DNA of 5,492 nucleotides from Pseudomonadota bacterium (lineage in GTDB: Bacteria > Myxococcota > Bradymonadia > UBA4248), in assembly GCA_017629415.1 (NCBI GenBank), contig JAGBXG010000364.1, positions 1 through 5,492 on the forward strand, given 5' to 3'. Positions 1-5,427 of this stretch are shown piece by piece. Within the stretch, counting starts at the first letter, position 1. Each line of letters starts with the position of its first letter. The position numbers were made by a program, and so were the translations under genes. The notes under the pieces were generated by a model. The model was not told the DNA's origin. It ran no database searches and worked only from the letters and a program-made list of their open reading frames with translations.

Positions 1-619
1 ACCAGCTGTACACATTTTTGACGTACTGTTGTGTCTTTTCAAACGGAATACCGCCGGCTTTTTCCACATTTCCTGGTCCGGCATGATAGCCCGAAAGAAT
101 CAGATTGATATCGCCATCATATCTATCTGATAAACGCCTGAGATATTTGGTGCCGCCCATGATATTTTGACGCGGATCGAACGGATCCGCCACTTTCATA
201 TGTTCAGCAGTTGCCGGCATCAGCTGCATCAATCCCATTGCCCCTACACGGCTGACTGCACGCGGATTAAAATTGCTTTCAATTTTAATAACGGCCTTAA
301 TAAACGGCACCGGAATGCCATAAATCTGTGATGCTTCGGCAATAAAGGCATCATAAGCCTTAGACATATCTTTGAGGGGTTTAGAAGCTGTATTTGAAGG
401 ACGCGAATTTTCAGTTGATGTTTTTGCCGGTTTGGCTGCCGGCTTTGAATCGCGTATGACTTCTAACAGTTTCAATCCCTTGCGTGGCTCAGTCGTCAGA
501 ATAATATCGCCATTTTCGTTTTCATATCGATAAAGATCCGCAAATGCTGGCACATGCCAAAACATGACCATGGCAAAACCAATCACCGAAAAATATCTGA
601 ACGAAAAAATTGAGCGCAT
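1..619 (-). CDS. Exported lytic murein transglycosylase with SLT domain, 3' end cut by window edge
   Basis: The product is predicted to cleave peptidoglycan glycan strands in the periplasm, releasing 1,6-anhydromuropeptides. I translated it by hand: 206 codons are present and the stop lies beyond the left edge. Residues 1-27 form a signal peptide ending PAFA before Asp28. Residues 28-45 (DLYRYENENGDIILTTEP) resemble the short DUF4124 domain often found before SLT domains. A Lys/Pro/Ser/Thr-rich linker follows (about 57-82), then the SLT domain from about 88. The catalytic Glu is E114 in IKIESNFNPRAVS (codon 278-280), followed by GAMGLMQLMPATA (126-138), SGYHAGPGNV (176-185, usually AYNAGPG) and the closing IPFEKTQQYVKNV. 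Only a short C-terminal piece is probably missing. ATG 619 is chosen because an in-frame TAG lies at 623-625. No Shine-Dalgarno precedes it. The lipoprotein gene lies upstream on the same strand, but the 261-base gap argues against tight operon coupling. Family assignment is secure; the exact enzyme subfamily is not. Confidence 0.94.
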   Translation of the reverse strand, partial: MRSIFSFRYFSVIGFAMVMFWHVPAFADLYRYENENGDIILTTEPRKGLKLLEVIRDSKPAAKPAKTSTENSRPSNTASKPLKDMSKAYDAFIAEASQIYGIPVPFIKAVIKIESNFNPRAVSRVGAMGLMQLMPATAEHMKVADPFDPRQNIMGGTKYLRRLSDRYDGDINLILSGYHAGPGNVEKAGGIPFEKTQQYVKNVYSW

Positions 620-679
620 AATCTAAATCGAAGGCAATAGGATGTTCAAAATCCTGCGCATTGCAGGCACATCCCCTTA

Positions 680-709
680 ATTTTATCAAATATGGGCTGA
701 TATGGCGAA
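680..709 (-). promoter_or_regulatory. Weak sigma70-like promoter candidate for the transglycosylase gene
   Basis: Reading the minus strand, TTCGCC (709-704) and TAAAAT (685-680) are separated by 18 bases. The -10 matches the consensus at 5 of 6 positions, the -35 only at 3 of 6. Transcription would start near 673, about 54 bases before the ATG at 619. AT-rich spacers produce such matches by chance, so this is a candidate only. Confidence 0.25.
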
Positions 710-730
710 TTTTCTCACGTATTTTGCTTG

Positions 731-765
731 TCAGTTGGCATCAGCGTACATGTTTGACCTCCTTT
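731..765 (-). promoter_or_regulatory. Near-perfect Shine-Dalgarno followed by a six-codon ORF; possible leader peptide
   Basis: On the minus strand AAAGGAGGT (765-757) is followed after five bases by ATG at 751, which opens a six-codon ORF, MYADAN, ending in TGA at 733-731. This is the strongest ribosome-binding site seen in front of any ATG in the intergenic regions, whereas none of the three long genes has one. The ORF lies between the lipoprotein and transglycosylase genes, 111 bases before the transglycosylase start and in the same frame, but with several stops between. It could be a regulatory leader peptide, a remnant of a lost gene start, or chance. The peptide has no run of one amino acid that would suggest classical attenuation. 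Confidence 0.35.
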
Positions 766-804
766 CTCCGTAAATCTTTATGATGGTTTTCCAGAAGTCT
801 GAGC

Positions 805-849
805 GGTTCCAAGGGGCTGAGCCCCTTGGCGTGGTTTGGGGCAGAGCCC
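805..849 (-). repeat. Single divergent copy of the GC-rich double-hairpin repeat, 3' of the lipoprotein gene
   Basis: The minus strand here closely matches the tandem repeats at 5170-5343: GGGCTCTGCCCC, then AAACCACG, then a CCAAGGGGC/GCCCCTTGG hairpin, then AACC. The hairpin (809-829) has a perfect 9-bp stem and a three-base loop. A second, shorter stem, GGGC-AGA-GCCC, lies at 839-849. The element begins about 31 bases beyond the lipoprotein stop codon. Next to it is a weak AT-rich dyad, CACAAA (849-854) with TTTGTG (865-870). No T-run directly follows a GC stem, so this is not a textbook intrinsic terminator, though a role at the mRNA 3' end is possible. Confidence 0.85.
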
Positions 850-880
850 ACAAAGAAAAAGAAGTTTGTGATACTTTCTG

Positions 881-2965
881 TTATCTGGGGATTTCTGCGC
901 GTTTTCGGCTTTTGCGTTCGATTTGTTTGATGAGTTCCGGATTATTTTTGATGTCACGTTCGATGGTAAGTTTTTCGATTTGGACGAGTTTCTCGTCAAG
1001 TTCTTCCCATGTCGCAACGAGCTCATCGAAGGATGCAGGAGGAGAAGCTTTAGCGTCTATGAAACGTGCATAGTCGAGGGTGAGATCAAAGAATTTATCC
1101 TGGATAGCCAGCAGCTGTAGCAATTCTTCGGATTGTGCACGTTTTTTCTTTGGAATGGCCATTTCTGAGATGCTTGTATCGAGTGCGGCAATACTTTTGA
1201 GGAAGCTGGCGTAAGTGCCGTTGGGTTCGGCATAGAGTGTCCAGATGCGTTGCCATGATTTGAGTTTTTTCCATGACAGGTCTGCGTTTGAAGTTTCGCT
1301 GAACCAGGCATAGATTTCAGTCAGTCTTTGTACCAGGCGGCTGAGATGGAGCTGACAAAGTTTAATCACGATGAGGGTATGTCCGAGGGTACGTTCATGG
1401 GATGGACTTTGACGCCATGAAACAATCCATGCACTTGCGCGCGGGGAATTAGCGAGTTCTGCTTCCGGGAAGCTTCGGCAAGCACCTTGTTTGCACAGAC
1501 GCAGGAGTTCATCGCGTATGGAAACCATGTGGGCTTCGAGTTCTGAAATGGCGAGCAGACTTCTTTCGGCTTCGTCGATTCGGGAGGGGGCATGAAGGAT
1601 TTCGAGGACTTCGGTGATAAATGTTGGCGCAGGTTTACCGCGTTCATTGAGGGGCTGCTCGGGTTCTGGTTTAAGGGGTGAAGGCAAACTTTTGAGTTCA
1701 TTTTGAAGTTCTTTATAGAAGACGAGCCATGAATTGGCATCTTCGACGGCCGGAGCCGATTTATGATGGATGGGATCGATAAAGTCGGGCAGCCCTTGCC
1801 AGATTTGTCTCGCGGTATCATCCAAAGCGATGAGGAGCATATCTTCTACTCTTGAAAGTTTATTTTTTTGGCTTTCGAGTTGCTGCTGGAAATGTAAGAT
1901 TTCGTCTCTGAGTGCCGCAGGCTGATGATCGCGATAAGTTTCGTGGGTGAGTTGTTCCTTTGTCTGATGTGCGGCATCATAAGCGTTTGAGAGTGCCCAT
2001 TGCATGGGCAGGATATGACTGTACAGCTCGGTGACAATCCGTATTCTGTTTAAATTTTTTCGGATACATGGCCATGCGACGAGGGCATGTGGAGGCGCAA
2101 AGTCTCTTTCGAGTGTTTTGAGGTGTTCGGCCAAATTTTTGTATGCATGGCTCAGTTCTTTGAATTCAAGTTTCCATGTTTCGACAGCTTGAATCACGGG
2201 CGCGTGTGTCCCAGCGAGGTATGCCCAACGTTCGCTTTTAACGATATGGTTGTTCCAGGCGAGCAATTGTGTATGCAGCTGAAGCATCAGTCCTTCCGGA
2301 TGCGATGTTCTGGCAGCTCTGGGATGAATATCGCCCGGCATCCAATCTCCTTTTGGAACAGGATGTAGATTTTGGAGCAATTTGAGCTGTTCCTGGAATG
2401 TCTGAATGGGGGCGACGATAGCCTGATCGGCATCTTTGATCCGTCCGCCGCTGAACATTTGCAGGAATTCATGGAGTGCATGTGAGACCCCTCTCGAGGC
2501 CATTTCAAGCCGTCCGAGCCGCCATAGGACATTGCGGTGGAGCTGCAAAGCTAGCTGAAGCTGTGAACGTTGATGCAGAGAGAAGGCAGAGCTAGGCGGT
2601 ACACAAGTTTGTGAAGGTTCGAGCGTTGTTCTGGCCAGGACACGAATTTTATCTTTTTCGTTTTGCACAAATTCCATATTTTGGAGTGCGGATTTCCAGA
2701 TTTCTCGTTCTTCTCGCTGGAGTTTTGTTTCAAGTGCCTGCGGAATGTCGATATTATTTTCGAGTGTGGGATAGATATCGTTCCATGGGAGCGGCTGATT
2801 TTGCCACTGTTGCATGGGGATAAATGGGATAACTTCTGGTGCTTGCCATGTCATGGCAGGAATGGGTTCGAGCGGTATGGTTTCTTTTTTACTGCATGAA
2901 GCAAGTGTGAGGGATATCGGCAAAATCCAGAGAAATAAGTATTTATGGGGATGTGATTTGATCAT
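881..2965 (-). CDS. Large helical outer-membrane-type lipoprotein of unknown function
   Basis: I do not recognise this 694-residue protein. It starts with a basic N-terminus and hydrophobic core ending in the lipobox L21-A-S-C24, so it is predicted to be lipid-modified at Cys24; Ser at +2 favours the outer membrane under the enterobacterial Lol rule. Residues 29-62 are rich in Pro and Trp. The rest looks almost entirely alpha-helical, with many Leu/Glu/Lys/Gln heptad-like stretches (about 72-112, 259-290, 350-378, 462-492, 645-690), about twenty Trp, a Pro-rich break at 427-448 and a strongly basic C-terminus. Cys are few after Cys24 (121, 300, 491, 496, 537). No enzyme motif is visible. ATG 2965 is the only in-frame ATG after the upstream TAG at 3002-3004; no Shine-Dalgarno precedes it. 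The gene is divergent from the protease gene. An envelope scaffold or tether is possible, but that is inference. Reading frame 0.95, function unknown. Confidence 0.93.
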   Translation of the reverse strand: MIKSHPHKYLFLWILPISLTLASCSKKETIPLEPIPAMTWQAPEVIPFIPMQQWQNQPLPWNDIYPTLENNIDIPQALETKLQREEREIWKSALQNMEFVQNEKDKIRVLARTTLEPSQTCVPPSSAFSLHQRSQLQLALQLHRNVLWRLGRLEMASRGVSHALHEFLQMFSGGRIKDADQAIVAPIQTFQEQLKLLQNLHPVPKGDWMPGDIHPRAARTSHPEGLMLQLHTQLLAWNNHIVKSERWAYLAGTHAPVIQAVETWKLEFKELSHAYKNLAEHLKTLERDFAPPHALVAWPCIRKNLNRIRIVTELYSHILPMQWALSNAYDAAHQTKEQLTHETYRDHQPAALRDEILHFQQQLESQKNKLSRVEDMLLIALDDTARQIWQGLPDFIDPIHHKSAPAVEDANSWLVFYKELQNELKSLPSPLKPEPEQPLNERGKPAPTFITEVLEILHAPSRIDEAERSLLAISELEAHMVSIRDELLRLCKQGACRSFPEAELANSPRASAWIVSWRQSPSHERTLGHTLIVIKLCQLHLSRLVQRLTEIYAWFSETSNADLSWKKLKSWQRIWTLYAEPNGTYASFLKSIAALDTSISEMAIPKKKRAQSEELLQLLAIQDKFFDLTLDYARFIDAKASPPASFDELVATWEELDEKLVQIEKLTIERDIKNNPELIKQIERKSRKRAEIPR

Positions 2966-2986
2966 GGGCGCATCATGGCGATAAAA

Positions 2987-3020
2987 GCACGTTGTATTGG
3001 CCTACGGCCAATAGACGTGC
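2987..3020. repeat. Hairpin 1 of a paired structured element
   Basis: The core is TATTGGCC (2995-3002), loop TAC, GGCCAATA (3006-3013): an 8-bp perfect stem with a three-base loop. The outer arms GCACGT (2987-2992) and ACGTGC (3015-3020) are also perfectly complementary, separated from the core by TG on one side and G on the other. It lies 21 bases upstream of the lipoprotein ATG and would fall in that gene's mRNA leader. Neither strand has a T-run immediately after the stem, so it is not a standard terminator. Confidence 0.85.
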
Positions 3021-3022
3021 TG

Positions 3023-3056
3023 ACCTGGCGTATTGGCCGCAGGCCAATAGGCAGGT
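3023..3056. repeat. Hairpin 2 with the same core as hairpin 1 but different, still complementary, flanks
   Basis: The core TATTGGCC (3031-3038), loop GCA, GGCCAATA (3042-3049) matches hairpin 1 except in the loop. The outer arms differ, ACCTG (3023-3027) and CAGGT (3052-3056), yet are again fully complementary. Two bases separate it from hairpin 1. Conserved core plus changed but paired flanks suggests the folded or dyad form matters, or that both are insertions of a palindromic repeat family. Confidence 0.85.
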
Positions 3057-3084
3057 TTATAAAAAAAGATACAAACATTGTTTA
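3056..3084 (-). promoter_or_regulatory. Candidate sigma70-like promoter for the lipoprotein gene
   Basis: On the minus strand TAAACA (3084-3079) and TATAAA (3061-3056) are separated by 17 bases, matching the consensus at 4 of 6 and 5 of 6 positions. Transcription would begin near 3049, giving a leader of about 84 bases that contains hairpin 1 and part of hairpin 2. The -35 and spacer overlap the palindrome at 3072-3091. Based on sequence match alone. Confidence 0.4.
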
Positions 3085-3091
3085 ATGTTTG
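3072..3091. promoter_or_regulatory. Perfect inverted repeat, candidate operator in the divergent spacer
   Basis: CAAACATT (3072-3079) and AATGTTTG (3084-3091) are perfect reverse complements around a four-base GTTT centre. The size and symmetry fit a site for a dimeric helix-turn-helix regulator. It overlaps the candidate lipoprotein promoter and lies 88 bases before the protease start, so one regulator could act on both genes. No regulator gene is present in the window to support this. Confidence 0.4.
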
Positions 3092-3111
3092 ATATGGGCA
3101 CCTAATTTTGC

Positions 3112-3146
3112 TTCACGTTCTGCAAAGTACAGGCATACTTGCCTGT
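3112..3146 (+). promoter_or_regulatory. Candidate protease promoter with a dyad covering its -10 element
   Basis: TTCACG (3112-3117) and CATACT (3134-3139) are separated by 16 bases, each matching 4 of 6 consensus positions. The start point would be near 3146, about 34 bases before the ATG at 3180. An inverted repeat, ACAGGCA (3129-3135), TACT, TGCCTGT (3140-3146), with a 7-bp perfect stem, covers the -10 element and the predicted start point, a placement typical of repressor sites. The dyad is certain; the promoter reading is weak. Confidence 0.35.
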
Positions 3147-3179
3147 TAAGGTGCGATTGTTGTTTCATATTACCTTGCA

Positions 3180-5171
3180 ATGAAAGTCATGAAAAAGATT
3201 TTACCCGTATTAATTTTGGCCTTTGTATGCGGCTGTGAGGAAAGCAGCACACCCAGGCTTTATGACTATAACACGACCAAATCGCCGATTATTAACGGTA
3301 CAAAGGTATCCGGCAACGATTATCTTTCGACGATTGCTTTAGTGCGTCCGGGCTATTATACCGATTATGAGGCATTTTGTACGGGTACGCTGGTCACGCC
3401 TGATACAGTGGTGACGGCGGCGCATTGTATTTCGAATTGCGAAGCATATGATGATACCGAAAGCATGCGTCCGAAGATGAAGATTGCCATTGGCCAGAAT
3501 GAGAACAGCTGGAAAAAGATTTACAATATCAAATCATTTCATCCCCATCCGGATTTTGTCTGTACGGATTATTTGATTGAAAACGATATCGCCGTGGTGC
3601 GTTTGAGGGAAGAAGTGCCCAAAAGTGTGGCGATTCCGACATCTATTTTGCCAAAATCTAAGGAAGTCACGATTAAAGAAGTGGACAGCTGGCTGGGCAG
3701 TTTGAAGGGCACAACCGTTGGCTTTGGACTGATTGACGCGTATGACGATTATTCTTCCGGTACGAAGTATTGGATGAAGGCCGATATTGCGGCTTATTGT
3801 CCTTTAGTCGGCGAACAGAGCGATAATTGTGAGTATAATGATTTTACTCGCGGGTTTATTTATATCGATGGTTCCAAGACTAATGTTTGCAGCGGCGACT
3901 CGGGCGGTCCGACGTTTGTGAAACGCGATGGTGTCAATTATTTGGCGGCAGTGACAAGTTTCGGCGATGAATACTGTGAATATTATGCTGGGTTAACGTC
4001 AGTTCAAGATTATCGTGATTTCATTAAGCAACATGCGAACAATCTGGCGGCCGATGAACTTGAGAAATGCTACAACAATAAAGATGATAACGGTGACGGT
4101 AAAATTGACTGTGACGATCTTTACTGCTGGCATTTGGCCGAATGTCAGGGCGAAGAACATTGCTCGAATGGCAAAGACGATGACGGTGACAAGAAAGTAG
4201 ACTGCGACGATTCGAATTGTACAGGTTCCAAACAATGTGAACCTGAAGACTGCTTTAATGAAATCGACGATAATGAAAACGGGTTGCTCGATTGCGAAGA
4301 GCCTTCCTGTTCTTCTTTGCCTCAGTGTGCACCGGAAGACTGTACGAATGGTACAGATGATAATGGGGATGGCAAAACCGATTGCGCAGATACCCAGTGC
4401 CGCAATGCTTTAATATGTCAGCCGGAAGATTGTGAAAACGGCAAAGATGACAACGAAAACGGCTTGGCTGACTGCCAAGATCCTGGATGCGGTCATATCG
4501 CTAAATGCATTCCTGAAGATTGTACCAACGGCATCGATGATAATGCCAATGGACTGATCGACTGCAATGATGTCCAATGTTTTGGCAAACCCATCTGTCT
4601 GCCTGAAAACTGCAGCAACGGTGCAGATGATAATGGCGATGGCAAAGCCGACTGCCAGGATCCCAAATGTTTTACAGAACCCGCATGCCAAGTAGAAGAT
4701 TGCACCAACGGTGCAGATGACAACCGCAATGGTTTGGCAGATTGCCAAGATCCTGCCTGCCTCAATGATTTGACGTGCAAACCTGAAATTTGCAATGACT
4801 TTGTCGATAATAACAGCAACGGTTTGATCGATTGCGCCGATCCTCAATGCATGACACAAATCGCCTGCAAGCCTGAAAATTGCACCAACGGCATTGATGA
4901 TAATGCCAACGGCCTCATCGATTGCCAAGAAGCCGCTTGTATTGCTGAAATCACATGTCAGCCTGAAGTCTGCGGCAACGGTGTCGATGACAATATGAAT
5001 GGACTGACAGATTGCGCAGAATCAAGCTGCGCAGCCTCTTGTGAATCCGGTTCTGACAGCTCATGTTCGGCAACAACGAAGGTGCCTGGTCAATCGACAG
5101 GCGGTTGGCTGCTTGTTTTGCTGTCAGCTTTAGGTCTGAGCACCCTGCGCCGCCGCTCTCGCGAAGCGTAA
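3180..5171 (+). CDS. Secreted S1-family serine protease with eleven Cys/Asp-rich modules and a MYXO-CTERM-like tail
   Basis: A predicted surface endopeptidase of the chymotrypsin fold, 663 residues. A signal peptide ends in a lipobox-like V-C-G-C19. The protease domain starts at I37-I-N-G; the triad is H82 (TAAHC), D136 (ENDIAVV) and S241 (GDSGGP). D240 can pair with a freed I37 amino group. Likely disulfides include C67-C83 and C237-C266. By alignment around the active Ser, N235 occupies the position of trypsin Asp189, with Gly262 and Gly271 near 216 and 226, so Arg/Lys specificity is doubtful. Residues 297-621 hold eleven modules of about 30 residues with EF-hand-like D-x-N-x-D/N-G-x-x-D loops. 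The tail has C629, Gly641-Gly642, a hydrophobic stretch to about 656 and RRRSR. Start: ATG 3180 is first; M4 at 3189 gives a more usual MKKILP start and cannot be excluded. Neither has a good Shine-Dalgarno. The substrate is unknown. Confidence 0.95.
   Translation: MKVMKKILPVLILAFVCGCEESSTPRLYDYNTTKSPIINGTKVSGNDYLSTIALVRPGYYTDYEAFCTGTLVTPDTVVTAAHCISNCEAYDDTESMRPKMKIAIGQNENSWKKIYNIKSFHPHPDFVCTDYLIENDIAVVRLREEVPKSVAIPTSILPKSKEVTIKEVDSWLGSLKGTTVGFGLIDAYDDYSSGTKYWMKADIAAYCPLVGEQSDNCEYNDFTRGFIYIDGSKTNVCSGDSGGPTFVKRDGVNYLAAVTSFGDEYCEYYAGLTSVQDYRDFIKQHANNLAADELEKCYNNKDDNGDGKIDCDDLYCWHLAECQGEEHCSNGKDDDGDKKVDCDDSNCTGSKQCEPEDCFNEIDDNENGLLDCEEPSCSSLPQCAPEDCTNGTDDNGDGKTDCADTQCRNALICQPEDCENGKDDNENGLADCQDPGCGHIAKCIPEDCTNGIDDNANGLIDCNDVQCFGKPICLPENCSNGADDNGDGKADCQDPKCFTEPACQVEDCTNGADDNRNGLADCQDPACLNDLTCKPEICNDFVDNNSNGLIDCADPQCMTQIACKPENCTNGIDDNANGLIDCQEAACIAEITCQPEVCGNGVDDNMNGLTDCAESSCAASCESGSDSSCSATTKVPGQSTGGWLLVLLSALGLSTLRRRSREA
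4068..5042 (+). repeat. Eleven-module Cys/Asp/Asn repeat array encoded within the protease gene
   Basis: Modules begin at Cys 297, 328, 358, 388, 418, 448, 478, 508, 538, 568 and 598 of the protein: a 30-residue (90-base) period except the first step, which is 31. The consensus is C-x-N-G-x-D-D-N-x-(D/N)-G-x-x-D-C, then four variable residues, Cys, five variable residues, Cys and a P-E-(D/N) linker. Most modules have four Cys, suggesting two disulfides each. The acidic loop has Asp/Asn at EF-hand positions 1, 3, 5 and 9, resembling calcium-binding loops of dockerin and thrombospondin type 3 repeats, and the MopE-type metal-binding motif common in myxobacterial surface proteins. The likely role is a rigid, metal-stabilised stalk holding the protease away from the membrane. 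Metal binding is inferred. Codons differ between modules, so the array is not freshly duplicated. Confidence 0.9.
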
Positions 5172-5214
5172 GCTCTTTTGGGGCTCAAGCCCCTTGGAAC
5201 CCGCGAAGAACGAA
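5170..5214 (+). repeat. GC-rich tandem repeat copy 1, short form (45 bases)
   Basis: This copy starts at the last two bases of the protease TAA stop codon. It matches the 70-base copies that follow but lacks 25 bases, going directly from the first GGGGCTC to AAGCCCCTTGG. Both hairpin halves have therefore collapsed into one imperfect stem. A seven-base match, CGCGAAG, at 5160-5166 and 5202-5208 hints that the repeat boundary may reach into the last codons of the protease, but this could be chance. Confidence 0.9.
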
Positions 5215-5284
5215 AAGCTCTTTTGGGACTCCGCCCCAAACCCCGCCAAGGGGCTCAAGCCCCTTGGAACCCACGAAGAACGAA
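5215..5284 (+). repeat. GC-rich tandem repeat copy 2, full 70-base form
   Basis: The unit runs AAGCTCTTTT, hairpin a, an AAACCCCG linker, hairpin b, then GGAACCCACGAAGAACGAA-like sequence. Hairpin b (5246-5267) pairs CCAAGGGGC with GCCCCTTGG around TCAA. Hairpin a carries one mismatch here, because GGGAC replaces GGGGC at 5225-5229. No T-run follows either stem on the plus strand. Confidence 0.92.
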
Positions 5285-5343
5285 AAGCTCTTTTGGGGCT
5301 CCGCCCCAAACCCCGCCAAGGGGCTCAAGCCCCTTGGAACCCG
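5285..5343 (+). repeat. GC-rich tandem repeat copy 3, full core, truncated tail
   Basis: Nearly identical to copy 2 through the GGAACCC following hairpin b, then the sequence departs into unrelated AT-richer DNA. Hairpin a is perfect here: TTTGGGGC (5292-5299), loop TCC, GCCCCAAA (5303-5310). Hairpin b spans 5316-5337. Open frames crossing these repeats translate only the repeat and are not genes. Confidence 0.92.
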
Positions 5344-5399
5344 CAATAGATTTGACGTTTTTGTTGGTTAGCCGGGTACTGATAACTATCGTTTTTTGG

Positions 5400-5427
5400 A
5401 AAAATGGGGACCCGCTCCCCCATTTTT
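5400..5427. terminator. Probable bidirectional intrinsic terminator downstream of the protease gene
   Basis: AAAAATGGGG (5400-5409) and CCCCATTTTT (5418-5427) form a perfect 10-bp stem around an eight-base loop, with an alternative GGGGA/TCCCC pairing at the top. A GC stem is followed by a five-T run on the plus strand and, by symmetry, on the minus strand too. It lies about 230 bases after the protease stop, beyond the tandem repeats, so these would be part of the transcript. It could also serve a convergent gene beyond the right edge. Confidence 0.6.

Noticed and set aside
623..661. Twelve-codon minus-strand ORF (MRRILNILLPSI) in frame with the transglycosylase
   Set aside because: It ends at TAG 623-625, so it cannot extend the signal peptide; AAGGGG lies somewhat far upstream. 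It may be a decayed earlier start, but evidence is too thin to call.
754..782. Plus-strand TTGACC with 17 bases to TTTATG as a promoter
   Set aside because: The -10 match is poor and no plus-strand gene follows; TTGACC is simply the reverse strand of the Shine-Dalgarno region.
809..829. GC-rich hairpin as an intrinsic terminator
   Set aside because: The stem is strong but not followed by a T-run on either strand; the same holds for the copies at 5246-5267 and 5316-5337.
923..1120. Plus-strand frames opposite the lipoprotein gene, and similar ones at 2087-2368 and 2611-2899
   Set aside because: They lie opposite a long, coherent lipoprotein frame, lack ribosome-binding sites and show no recognisable protein features.
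4410..4928. 172-residue open frame on the minus strand inside the protease gene
   Set aside because: It is the antisense shadow of the 90-base modules: the product is a periodic Ile/Ala/Val-rich echo of the repeat, and the plus strand has an unmistakable protein.
5170..5343. Tandem repeats as a CRISPR array
   Set aside because: Copies abut directly, with no unique spacers, and each unit contains two GC hairpins.
5063..5371. 102-residue plus-strand frame running through the 3' repeats
   Set aside because: It overlaps the protease C-terminus out of frame and then translates the GC-rich repeat. The overlapping frames at 5178-5453 (plus) and 5255-5476 (minus) are likewise repeat translations without ribosome-binding sites.
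5352..5380. TTGACG with 17 bases to GGTACT as a promoter for a gene beyond the right edge
   Set aside because: The -10 matches only 3 of 6 positions, and the terminator at 5400-5427 would stop the transcript at once.
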